DNA of 64,000 bases. Origin: Dyella flava. Its GTDB lineage: Bacteria > Pseudomonadota > Gammaproteobacteria > Xanthomonadales > Rhodanobacteraceae. This document shows, piece after piece, positions 54,715-62,820 of this stretch (positions within the stretch are counted from its first letter, which is position 1; the number at the start of each line of letters is the position of its first letter). The notes beneath the pieces were generated by a model that saw nothing but the letters and a program-made list of their open reading frames with translations, made no database searches and was not told where the DNA came from. The stretch lies in the NCBI RefSeq assembly GCF_016904955.1, contig NZ_JADIKE010000036.1, forward strand, positions 14,021-78,020. The letters run 5' to 3'. Position numbers and translations under genes: made by a program.

Positions 54715-55173
54715 TTACTTGGCCGGCTCGATGTCGAACTTGTCGATGGCCACGCCGAGATTGATACCTTCACCCGTGCCCGACAGTGCAATCGAGGTCG
54801 TGCCCTTGGTCAGTACCTGTGCCGTGCCGCTGCTGACCGCGCCAGCCGACGCTCCGGCCTGGGCATAACTGCCGAAGACATCGTGGATGCCGTAGACATT
54901 ACTGATGTCGCCACGACCGCTGACACGGAACTTGCCAGCCGTAAGGCCACCACCGTGCATGCTGAGGCTCACGGCGGCACGCTGACCGTTGTCGCACGTT
55001 ACATGGCCACTACCCGTCGCATGCTGATAAATCGCCGACCAGCCAGCCAGTTCATACGTCAGATGGCACTTGATGGGTGCCGAGGCAGCGAACGTCGGGG
55101 TCACTGGTAGTCCAGCTAGTCCGCCGGCACAAAGCACCATCGCGGCGGTCAGTCCAAAAGTACGCTTCTTCAT
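54715..55173 (-). CDS. Conserved exported protein of unknown function
   Basis: A 152-residue protein. The signal peptide MKKRTFGLTAAMVLCAGGLA is cut near FAA (about residue 30). The mature part is rich in small residues and beta strands (IKCHLTYELAGWSAIYQHA, HVTCDNGQRAAVSLSMHGGG). A C-terminal AQVLTKGTTSIALSGTGEG follows. Two Cys may form a disulfide. No function is known to me. It has its own terminator. Confidence 0.72.
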   Translation of the reverse strand: MKKRTFGLTAAMVLCAGGLAGLPVTPTFAASAPIKCHLTYELAGWSAIYQHATGSGHVTCDNGQRAAVSLSMHGGGLTAGKFRVSGRGDISNVYGIHDVFGSYAQAGASAGAVSSGTAQVLTKGTTSIALSGTGEGINLGVAIDKFDIEPAK

Positions 55174-55397
55174 GGGGGGTCTCCTTACATTGCGTTACGG
55201 TCATCAATGCCGTGACGGAAGTGTCACGTTTGGAAACTGAACAGATGAGCAAGAATGCTCCTATGTGTTAAGCATCGGCAAGTTCTTGTGATGGCGATGT
55301 AGATCCGGCCTGTTGTTTCCATGCACTTGATGCTTAACTAACGACACGCCATGCACACTGGAACGCGCGTGGCGCCTTTTATTGCCACGGAGGAAAC

Positions 55398-55817
55398 ATG
55401 GTCAAGTATTCGCTGGTCGGTTACGACAGCTCCGACACCTCGCAGCGCGCCTTTCGTTTTGCCATGGAATTGGCACGCGCGGGCGATGGGCGAGTACGGG
55501 TGGTATATGTGCTGCAGGTGACCCAGGGCGGCGCGGACGCATGCTCGCTGATGATCACCGACGAATCCCGCCAGCGTACCCAGGAAATGTTGGATGAGCT
55601 GCGCGCGATCGCCCCGGATGCCATCGATCGTGTAGACCTGGAAATCACCCACGGCAGCCCCGGCGATGTGCTGCTCAATCAGGTCCGCCAGCATCCGGAT
55701 ATCGACCACATCGTCATCGGCCATACCTCAAGAGGTACCCTGGCCCGCTGGCTGTTGGGCTCCGTGTCGGAGGACGTGCTGGCCGGCGCCCACGTGCCGG
55801 TGACCGTCGTTCGCTAG
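55398..55817 (+). CDS. Universal stress protein (UspA family)
   Basis: A 139-residue single-domain Usp. It begins MVKYSLVGYDSSDTSQRAF and ends with the nucleotide-binding motif IGHTSRGTLARWLLGSVSED, followed by HVPVTVV. This is the G-x2-G-x9-G-S pattern of ATP-binding Usps, with one His/Thr variation. Such proteins are produced in growth arrest and stress. GGAGG lies just upstream. The stop codon is inside a long inverted-repeat element. Confidence 0.88.
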   Translation: MVKYSLVGYDSSDTSQRAFRFAMELARAGDGRVRVVYVLQVTQGGADACSLMITDESRQRTQEMLDELRAIAPDAIDRVDLEITHGSPGDVLLNQVRQHPDIDHIVIGHTSRGTLARWLLGSVSEDVLAGAHVPVTVVR

Positions 55818-56012
55818 GGCCCGCTTACACTATTTTCGTGGCTCGCGCCGGGAGCTGTTTGCGCGCCGGCCAAGGGAAGAGCTGTGGAGTGTACGTCCGT
55901 ACACGACTGAGCGATGACGCGGGATGGTGGGCAAACAGACCCGGCCCCCGGGGTTGCCTTGAATGGCCCTCATGCGGCAACGCGAGCTACGCAAATAGTG
56001 TAAGCAGGCCCT
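55816..56012. repeat. 197-bp structured inverted-repeat element
   Basis: Outer arms 55816-55847 and 55981-56012 match as reverse complements at 29 of 32 positions. Inside, CTGTTTGC pairs with GCAAACAG, and GTGTACgtccGTACAC (55889-55904) forms an apical hairpin. The nested layout suggests a folded RNA or a non-autonomous mobile element. The remaining gap to 56135 shows no gene. Confidence 0.7.
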
Positions 56013-56135
56013 ATATTCCTGTCATAGCAGCCTTTAGGTCGGCTGGCATTAATCCGCCGCAGCGTTCTCCCTTTATGCTGTTGTCCCCGATCTGTCATGG
56101 ATCGGACGGCCTTTTCTGTACAGGAACCTCCCCAC

Positions 56136-56957
56136 GTGGACTACAGCTCCGCCCTGCCTTGGACTCTGGAAAGCCTGAATTTCGCGGGTATCGATGTTGC
56201 CCGCGTCCGGCACAACCAGGATCTTTTCTTGCTGCTTTGCAGCGCTTCGTTTGTTGAAAGCGGCTCGGACCTGTACACCCATAACCTGATCGAACACTTC
56301 GATGGCGACCTGGAGCTGCAAGCCTGGCTGCGCGAGCACTGGGAGCACGAGGAGCTGCAACACGGCCGCGCCCTCGCCGCCTATGTCCGTCATGTCTGGC
56401 CGGAGTTCGACTGGGACGCAGGTTTCAAGGCGTTCTGGAACGACTACGGCGCTCTGTGCACGAACGAGCAACTCGAACCGTCGCGCGGCCTGGAATTGGC
56501 CGCCCGCTGCGTGGTGGAAACCGGCACCGCCAGCCTGTACCGCGCCTTGAACGACATCGTCGACGAGCCGGTGCTCAAACAGCTCACCAATAACATCAAG
56601 AGCGATGAAGTGCGGCACTACAAGCACTTCTACCAGGCCTTCCAGCGTTATCGCGAAAGCGAGCGGCTGGGGCGCTACAAAGTTTTCCGCGCGATCCTGC
56701 GCCGGGTCAATGAGATCCGTAACGAGGACAGCGATATCGCGCTGCGCCACGTGTTCAACCAGTGCTATCCCCAGCACAAGGATGACAAGGCGGCATTCCT
56801 GAAAGTGGCCGGTCCGGCCCAGGCGCTGCTGCGCCGGCACATCCCGGCAGAAATGACCGTAAAGATGCTGCTCAAACCGCTGAATCTGCCTCCGCGGTTG
56901 CTCCAAACCTTGGAGAAGCCGTTGGCCAAGATCAGCGAGAAACTGTTTTTGCACTAG
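56136..56957 (+). CDS. Ferritin-like di-iron protein
   Basis: About 273 residues, all helical. Two E/D-E-x2-H motifs, EHEELQHGRALAAY and KSDEVRHYKHFYQ, about 105 residues apart, provide the typical ligands of a di-iron site in a ferritin-like four-helix bundle. It may oxidise or desaturate a substrate or store iron. The GTG at 56136 has AGGA 10 nt upstream; an ATG at 56097 would add 13 residues. The reaction is unknown. Confidence 0.75.
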   Translation: MDYSSALPWTLESLNFAGIDVARVRHNQDLFLLLCSASFVESGSDLYTHNLIEHFDGDLELQAWLREHWEHEELQHGRALAAYVRHVWPEFDWDAGFKAFWNDYGALCTNEQLEPSRGLELAARCVVETGTASLYRALNDIVDEPVLKQLTNNIKSDEVRHYKHFYQAFQRYRESERLGRYKVFRAILRRVNEIRNEDSDIALRHVFNQCYPQHKDDKAAFLKVAGPAQALLRRHIPAEMTVKMLLKPLNLPPRLLQTLEKPLAKISEKLFLH

Positions 56958-56987
56958 GGCCTGTTTGCGGCCCCCTTTACTGATTAA

Positions 56988-57467
56988 CTACTGGTTGCCA
57001 CTGGTGCTTGCGGGCGGAGCCGCGTTGCTGCCGTTATCACGCGGCTGCAGGTCCACCTCACGCTGCGCCTGCTGCACAATCTTCAGTTTCGAAAGATCGA
57101 CAGGGCGGATTTTCGTGATCGTGCACGGCCCATACGGACGCCCCGCCAGGACCTTGTCGAAGTTCACCGATACCTCGCGGAAGGTCGAGGTCAGGCCGAT
57201 CGCCTGGGTCCATATCAGGTTGGGACAGCTCCATACGTCCAGCAGGTAGGCCTTATTGGGCACGGTGTAAACCACCAATTGCGTATCGGATAGCGGCTCC
57301 CACGACCAGATACGAGGGGTCAGGTAGCGGAAGCTACGTATCGGCGCCCCCGCCGCCTCGTTATAGGCATTCTGGCGCTGCTGATCACGCTGGGCGACGG
57401 GCAAATTGGAACAGCCGGCCAGCATGGTGGCAATCAATAAGGCGCTTACGGCACGTATCGTCGACAT
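56988..57467 (-). CDS. DUF6491-type lipoprotein, copy 1
   Basis: A 159-residue lipoprotein: signal MSTIRAVSALLIATMLAGC with lipobox LAGC. The mature part carries RSFRYLTPRIWSWEPLSDTQ, LVVYTVPNKAYLLDVWSCPN and IRPVDLSKLK. The same layout appears in copy 2 at 57820. Paired Cys residues (WSCPN, GPCTI) may form a disulfide. Unknown function in the envelope. Confidence 0.75.
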   Translation of the reverse strand: MSTIRAVSALLIATMLAGCSNLPVAQRDQQRQNAYNEAAGAPIRSFRYLTPRIWSWEPLSDTQLVVYTVPNKAYLLDVWSCPNLIWTQAIGLTSTFREVSVNFDKVLAGRPYGPCTITKIRPVDLSKLKIVQQAQREVDLQPRDNGSNAAPPASTSGNQ

Positions 57468-57542
57468 GGCAAAAACTCTCGATTCATCTGCCACGACTTA
57501 ACGCACCAGCACACGGGAAGTGCACAAGTACCGTCGTTCTAT

Positions 57543-57815
57543 TCAGCCCGACGAGGGTTGCTCCGTTTCGCGTGTGCGCTCACTGCCGCGAGACTCCGAT
57601 TCCGGCCAGTGATACCAGTCCTTGTGCAACGCAAACTGCTTGCAGCTGAGACAGATGGTGATTTCCCAGCGGTAGGCGCAACCAGGACAAACGCCGCCGG
57701 TCCAGAACGTATTCCACACCGTACCGCAGCCGCCCATGTGGCGGGAGCAGAGCCAGCGGCTCGTGCTCAATGGGCGCCAGGCGCAGTGTGGGCAGTAGAT
57801 GTCCGGCTCTTTCAC
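57543..57815 (-). CDS. Zinc-ribbon protein
   Basis: A 90-residue cytosolic protein with four Cys-rich knuckles: YCPHC, LCSRHMGGC, VCPGC and CLSC. They should bind two zinc ions. The C-terminal 20 residues are charged and Ser-rich. It starts with GTG 4 bp behind lipoprotein copy 2 and lies before copy 1. The role is unknown; similar small ribbon proteins occur in Xanthomonadales. Confidence 0.72.
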   Translation of the reverse strand: MKEPDIYCPHCAWRPLSTSRWLCSRHMGGCGTVWNTFWTGGVCPGCAYRWEITICLSCKQFALHKDWYHWPESESRGSERTRETEQPSSG

Positions 57816-57819
57816 GGCC

Positions 57820-58284
57820 TTAGTTGCCGGTCTTTCCCGCTGGCGTGGCGTTGTTGCGCTGCAGACTGTCGATGTGGTGTTGCGCTGCCTTTTCCATTTT
57901 GAACTGAGTCAGATCCACCGGCCTGATCTGCTTGATTGCGCAGGGAATATGGCTGCCGCCAACCAACACTTCGTCAAATCCCACCTGCACCTGATTGGCG
58001 AAGGAAGTCAGGCCGATGGTGTTGGTAAAGGTCAGGTAATTGCATGGCCAGACATCCAGCAGGTACGCACGTGTCGGCAGCGTGTAGATCACCAGTTGCG
58101 TGTCGCTCAGCGGTTCCCACGAATAGATGTTGTTGAGAACCAGCCGGAAACTCCGCACCGGTGCGCCCGCCGCAGCGGTATAGGCTTGTTGACGCTGCTG
58201 CAAATGCTGGGCATACGGCACGCTGGCGCAAGCCATCAGGCTTGCAGCCAGGAGTACCACGATCAAAAGCCGCATCTTCGACAT
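57820..58284 (-). CDS. DUF6491-type lipoprotein, copy 2
   Basis: A 154-residue paralogue of copy 1: signal MSKMRLLIVVLLAASLMAC, then RSFRLVLNNIYSWEPLSDTQ, LVIYTLPTRAYLLDVWPCNY and IRPVDLTQFK. The ribosome site GGAGG is clear. It heads a three-gene unit with the zinc-ribbon gene and copy 1. Confidence 0.76.
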   Translation of the reverse strand: MSKMRLLIVVLLAASLMACASVPYAQHLQQRQQAYTAAAGAPVRSFRLVLNNIYSWEPLSDTQLVIYTLPTRAYLLDVWPCNYLTFTNTIGLTSFANQVQVGFDEVLVGGSHIPCAIKQIRPVDLTQFKMEKAAQHHIDSLQRNNATPAGKTGN

Positions 58285-58346
58285 ACGTTTTCCTCCATGC
58301 AGCGGATACGCCATCGTTGACACTTGGGCAGCCTAACCAGGCCTGT

Positions 58347-59087
58347 TCACTTCTTGCCCAGTTCGGACCACTGCGACGGATTAAAGCCACCGGTCTCGAA
58401 CACCAGCGTCTGCTTTCCGCCATCCTGCATTTCGACATCCATGGTGATGCGTCTGGTCTTTTCCATGGCCTCGATAAATGGCTTGTCATCACGAATGAAG
58501 ATCGCCGGCTCATTACCAGTAGTGGGCAGAAAAGCACGCAGCGGATGCGACTTGCCATCGAACTGTGCCTGGATCATGCAATTGCCCTTGCACACAAAGC
58601 CATGCCCGCTACCGAACAGGAAGACACTTTGTCCCCATTTGGTGTGGCGCCGCAGCACCAGGCGCACCGCACGGTCACCCGAAGGTGCCGTGGTATAGAG
58701 ACTGGCCGTGGACTGGGTGCCGCCTTCCATTGGGCCCACCTGATACGTCCACAGCGCAGCCAGACGGTGTTTTTCGCTGGTTTCCTTCCAGCGCTGCTCG
58801 ACTTCCGGCAAGGTCTGCTGCACTTCCTTGGCGGCGGCGGAATTGGGGAAACGTTGAACGATTTCCTGGCCAAGTCCGGACGCCATCTCGTCATTTTTCA
58901 TTTGCAGCATCTGGCGATAGGTCTGCAACTGGTCATTGGCTTCTTTGGCCTCCGCCTGGGCCTGTGCCTGCGCGGCATCGGCCTGGGATGGCGCAGCGCT
59001 CTGGTCCTGCTGCGAGCAAGCAGTCAAAACCAGCAGACCGCACACAGCAACTGCAGTCACGGAACGGCGAAAAAGCAAACGAGTCAT
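58347..59087 (-). CDS. Hypothetical lipoprotein
   Basis: A 246-residue protein with the lipoprotein signal MTRLLFRRSVTAVAVCGLLV and lipobox LTAC. A Gln/Ala-rich helical segment (residues 28-60) follows, then a region with KWKETSEKHRL-like charge (VEQRWKETSEKHRLAALW) and a beta-rich domain with CKGNCMIQAQFDG. It contains AIFIRDDKPFIEAMEKTRR near its end. Family not recognised. A longer upstream reading frame exists, but the Met at 59087 opens the signal peptide. Confidence 0.75.
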   Translation of the reverse strand: MTRLLFRRSVTAVAVCGLLVLTACSQQDQSAAPSQADAAQAQAQAEAKEANDQLQTYRQMLQMKNDEMASGLGQEIVQRFPNSAAAKEVQQTLPEVEQRWKETSEKHRLAALWTYQVGPMEGGTQSTASLYTTAPSGDRAVRLVLRRHTKWGQSVFLFGSGHGFVCKGNCMIQAQFDGKSHPLRAFLPTTGNEPAIFIRDDKPFIEAMEKTRRITMDVEMQDGGKQTLVFETGGFNPSQWSELGKK

Positions 59088-59169
59088 TGTCAGTGCACCG
59101 GCGATGGACAGGCTGCTAGCTTGAAACGAGCCCTCTTCCGGCGCAACCGGCCAAAGCGCGAGATCGGCG

Positions 59170-60042
59170 TTATGCCGCGGCCGACTGACCAAACCGTTCA
59201 CGCAAAACCGTGCGATAGCGGCGGCTACAGGGGATTTTCACGCCGTCGCGCATCAACAGGCGCGCATCGCCGGTATCCAGCGGTTCGATCTCGGCCAGGA
59301 AATCCAGGTTGACCATATAGCTGCGGTGCACCCGCACGAAATGCTGCGCATCGAGCCGTGCCTCGATACCGCCCATGGTCGCGCGCAGCGGATAATCACG
59401 CCCGCGCACGTGCAAATTCACATAGTTGCCGGAGGCCTGCAGCCATTCGATCTCACGTGCCGCCAGCAGGAATTCCTTGCCGAGCTTACGTACCAGAAAG
59501 CGCTCGGGCTGTTCGACCGGCTCCACCGGCGGCCCGACATCCGGCTCCGCCAACAAGCTCGCTTCGCCCTGAAAACGCACCACCCACAAGCGATACAGGC
59601 CGATGCCCGCCAATATCCAGAAATAGCTGCGGACGTCCTTGAGGTATTCGTAGCCGAAATCCTTCCACCAGGCGCCGAATTCGTAGTGACGGCCGACACT
59701 GAGATAGGCAAGCTTGCGCAAGAGCACCATGCCGCCGACATGGATCAGGCTGTACACCACGCTGCAGACAAGATGCAGCGGCAGATGACGCCACTAGGCT
59801 TCGAGCCGGATCGGCCAGCGCCGCGATGCGTAGACCAGCGCGGGTATCAAGGCCAGCATCATGATCGAGCTGCTGGATTCCCACACCCAGGGCTGCCATG
59901 ACGACACATCCGGGTGATCCATCACGGCAACCACCGCGTTGAACACGGTATTGATGGCAAAGAATACCGGCCAGAAGCCGATCTCGAACGATCGCCGCCA
60001 GCGTTGAAAGCTTTCGAACGTGAAACCGTGATGTGTCCCCAT
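59170..60042 (-). pseudogene. LytTR membrane regulator split by an in-frame amber codon
   Basis: The whole frame is 291 codons: an N-terminal part with two to four membrane helices (MGTHHGFTFESFQRWRRSFE, IMMLALIPALVYASRR), a linker, and a C-terminal LytTR DNA-binding domain (about residues 185-285: YVNLHVRGRDYPLRATMGGI, FVRVHRSYMVNLDFLAEIE). Codon 83 (59794-59796) is TAG; both sides read through in the same frame without a gap (RLEA-stop-WRHLPLHL). So this is a nonsense mutation, a sequencing error or readthrough. An internal start at 59760 could still make a protein with the LytTR domain. Confidence 0.8.
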
Positions 60043-60184
60043 AGCGGGATTCTACCCAGCCTTCTGTGGTGATTCGCCACCCGCAGGCGCGACCTTTCGC
60101 AGTATTGCCATAAAGCACAGCAGACGAATCGCTTGCGCATCGGTGAGCGCTTCCGATAATGCCCCATCCAGGCAAGGATCCCTC

Positions 60185-61456
60185 ATGTCGCCCTCCCCCG
60201 CGTCGGGCTCTACCGATTCGCTGTTTCAACATCGCGCGTATGTCGCCTTCTGGTGTGCTCGCACCGCCTCCAGCTTCGGCTTCCAGATGCTGGCGGTCGC
60301 AGTGGGCTGGCAGATCTATGCCATGACCGGACGCGCCTTCGATCTGGGCCTGATCGGCCTGGTGCAATTCTTTCCATCCGTGTTGCTGGCATTACCTGCC
60401 GGTCATCTCGCCGACCAGTTCGATCGGCGGCGCATCGTACTGATCGGGCAGATCGTGGAGTGGATCGCGATCATGCTGCTGGCGATCCTGACCTTGCTGC
60501 ACGCCATCAACGGAGTCGGCATTCTGTTGCTGATATTCGTCATCGCCACCGCCAAGGCGTTTGAATCTCCTTCGATGCAATCGATGGTGCCGGCATTGGT
60601 ACCCCCATCGTTGCTGCCGCGAGCCATGGCCGTAAATGGTTCGGCCATGCAAGCGGCATCGATCGTGGGACCTGCCTTGGGCGGCTTTCTTTACATCGCC
60701 GGTCCTGGCGTGGTGTACAGCGCCTCGGCAGTGTTGTACCTGATCGCCGCTACATTCGTGTCTCAACTTCGCTATGAGCAGGCGCCACCGAAACGCGAGC
60801 CGGCTACGCTCAAGACCCTGTTTGCCGGCGTGCATTTCATTCGCGAGCGCAAGGATGTACTCGGCGTGATTTCATTGGATCTGTTCGCCGTGCTGCTCGG
60901 CGGCGCGACCGCATTGCTGCCGATTTTCGCCAAGGATGTGCTGCACACCGGCCCGTGGGGCCTTGGCCTGCTGCGTGCGGCCCCGGCAGTCGGCGCCTTG
61001 CTGATGTCGTTCTGGCTGGCACACCACAGCATGGAGCGTCGCGTAGGCAAAATCATGTTTGCGTCCGTGGCTGGTTTTGGCATCGCAACGCTGGTTTTCG
61101 CGCTGTCCAAAATCTTGTGGCTGTCACTGGCAGCATTGTTTGCACTGGGCGCGTTCGACATGGTCAGCGTGGTGATCCGTGGCTCGCTGGTGCAGCTGGA
61201 CACTCCGGATGCCATGCGTGGGCGTGTCAGCGCGGTCAACGCCATTTTCATCAACACCTCCAACCAGCTCGGCGAGTTCGAATCCGGCATGATGGCGGCG
61301 TGGTTGGGGGCCGTGGGTTCCGCGGTTTTCGGCGGTATCGGCACATTGGTGGTGGTGGGTTTGTGGATGGGGATGTTCCCCAGCCTGCGCCGCCGCGAAC
61401 GCCTGCACCGGGAACGGCCCACCCAGGATAAGGAAGCATCGGCACAGACGATCTAG
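60185..61456 (+). CDS. MFS transporter, EntS/MFS_3-like
   Basis: A 423-residue major-facilitator protein with about 12 helices. YVAFWCARTASSFGFQMLAV and the loop 2-3 motif GHLADQFDRRRIVLIGQ are present, and VPALVPPSLLPRAMAVNGSA and DAMRGRVSAVNAIFI are typical of the EntS/MFS_3 group of exporters. It probably extrudes a siderophore or a toxic compound. The ATG at 60185 has AAGGA 8 nt upstream. It is a single gene unit. Confidence 0.85.
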   Translation: MSPSPASGSTDSLFQHRAYVAFWCARTASSFGFQMLAVAVGWQIYAMTGRAFDLGLIGLVQFFPSVLLALPAGHLADQFDRRRIVLIGQIVEWIAIMLLAILTLLHAINGVGILLLIFVIATAKAFESPSMQSMVPALVPPSLLPRAMAVNGSAMQAASIVGPALGGFLYIAGPGVVYSASAVLYLIAATFVSQLRYEQAPPKREPATLKTLFAGVHFIRERKDVLGVISLDLFAVLLGGATALLPIFAKDVLHTGPWGLGLLRAAPAVGALLMSFWLAHHSMERRVGKIMFASVAGFGIATLVFALSKILWLSLAALFALGAFDMVSVVIRGSLVQLDTPDAMRGRVSAVNAIFINTSNQLGEFESGMMAAWLGAVGSAVFGGIGTLVVVGLWMGMFPSLRRRERLHRERPTQDKEASAQTI

Positions 61457-61678
61457 CCAGCAGCCCGATGTCGCCAAGTTATCTACGATGCGTGCAACAC
61501 CTGTCGGATCACAACATCTTCAGATGACATCGGCACTGGTGATCAGCCCTACATGACAGGCCAGCTGACGATGCTTGAGTTCGTTGTATTGTTCGGCTGA
61601 ATCACCAGGCAGTTATAGCGTCCGCCTATTCGCCAGGAATTCGTCCACGGATAAACCTTCGCATCCACGGGAGCCGTC

Positions 61679-62353
61679 GTGATCACTGTTCATCACCTTA
61701 ATAACTCGCGCTCGCAACGTATCCTGTGGTTGCTGGAAGAACTCGATCTGCCGTACGAGATCAAGCATTACTGGCGCGATCCGAGGACCATGCTGGCGCC
61801 GCCTGAGCTGCGTGCGGTGCATCCTCTGGGCAAATCGCCGGTGATCACCGATGAGGCACTAACCTTGGCCGAATCGGGAGTCATCATGGAATACCTGGCG
61901 GATCGCTATGGTTCTGGCAGGCTGATTCCTGCACACGGAACCTTGGCCCGTCTGCGCAGCCAATATTGGCTGCATTACGCAGAAGGATCGGCCATGCCGC
62001 TGCTCCTGCTGAAGCTGGTGTTCCGACGCGTTGAAACCGCTCCGGTCCCGTTTTTCGTACGGCCGGTCGCGAAAGGCATTGCCGGCAAAGTTCAGCAGAG
62101 CTTCGTGGATCCGCAAATCGCCTTGCATCTTGCCTATCTGGAAGGCGAGCTGGCCAAAACGGAGTGGTTCGGCGGCGCAGATTTCAGCGTTGCGGACATC
62201 GGCATGAGTTTCCCCCTGGAGGCGGCTGCGGCACGCAGCGGACTCGATGACCGCTATCCGCGCCTGCAGGCCTTCCTGCAACGCATCCACGCGCGCCCGG
62301 CCTATCAGCGGGCGCTGCAACGCGGCGGTGAATACAGCCTGTTGAGCAGCTGA
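61679..62353 (+). CDS. Glutathione S-transferase family protein
   Basis: A 224-residue GST. The N-terminal thioredoxin-like domain has LNNSRSQRILWLLEELDLPY (catalytic Ser in NNSRS), HPLGKSPVITDEA and LAESGVIMEYLADRYG. The C-terminal helical domain has FGGADFSVADIGMSFPLEAA. It likely conjugates or reduces electrophiles. The GTG start follows a 222-bp gap without gene. Different class from the zeta GST at 24640. Confidence 0.86.
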   Translation: MITVHHLNNSRSQRILWLLEELDLPYEIKHYWRDPRTMLAPPELRAVHPLGKSPVITDEALTLAESGVIMEYLADRYGSGRLIPAHGTLARLRSQYWLHYAEGSAMPLLLLKLVFRRVETAPVPFFVRPVAKGIAGKVQQSFVDPQIALHLAYLEGELAKTEWFGGADFSVADIGMSFPLEAAAARSGLDDRYPRLQAFLQRIHARPAYQRALQRGGEYSLLSS

Positions 62354-62429
62354 ATGCGAGTATCATTGATTAACGTCACGCTCACGTCAGCGCTGGCAAT
62401 TTGCAGTATCCGGACAGTTGGAGAATCCC

Positions 62430-62747
62430 ATGAGCAGGCAAGCCGATATCGAACGTCGCCTCGACGACCTCAGCACCCGCGTGCGGCATTACACCGATGG
62501 CGTCTCCGAAACGGCCGATGGCATGGCGACACGTGGACGTCGCGCCGTGGGTCGCTTCAACCGCGTCGATACGGGCAAGCGCATCGTCCGCGCGGCGGAG
62601 GATTTCGCGGACGAAGCCAATTACCAGTACCGTCGCCTGCGTCGCCAGGTCAATCGTCATCCGGTGGCGACCGCCGCTATCGTGGCTGGCACCATCGGTG
62701 CGTTCCTGTTGTTGCGCCGCGTTTTCCGCAGTGACGACGAGGATTGA
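62430..62747 (+). CDS. DUF883-like (ElaB/YqjD-type) small membrane-anchored protein
   Basis: A 105-residue protein. A charged amphipathic helix fills residues 5-75 (IERRLDDLSTRVRHYTD, RRLRRQVNRH), and one C-terminal helix PVATAAIVAGTIGAFLLLRR is followed by acidic residues. This plan suits DUF883/ElaB proteins, which tether ribosomes or other partners to the inner membrane in stationary phase. The start at 62430 has GGAG 6 nt upstream. Confidence 0.7.
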   Translation: MSRQADIERRLDDLSTRVRHYTDGVSETADGMATRGRRAVGRFNRVDTGKRIVRAAEDFADEANYQYRRLRRQVNRHPVATAAIVAGTIGAFLLLRRVFRSDDED

Positions 62748-62780
62748 TCGAGCAGGCCTCAGAGCAAGCAGCCCATCCGC

Positions 62781-62816
62781 AAAAAGAAACCCGCCTTTCG
62801 GCGGGTTCTTTTTTAC
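62781..62816. terminator. Bidirectional intrinsic terminator
   Basis: AACCCGCC/GGCGGGTT hairpin with loop TTTC, A-run on the left and T-run on the right. It can stop both the DUF883-like gene (+) and aceE (-). Confidence 0.9.
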
Positions 62817-62820
62817 TACA

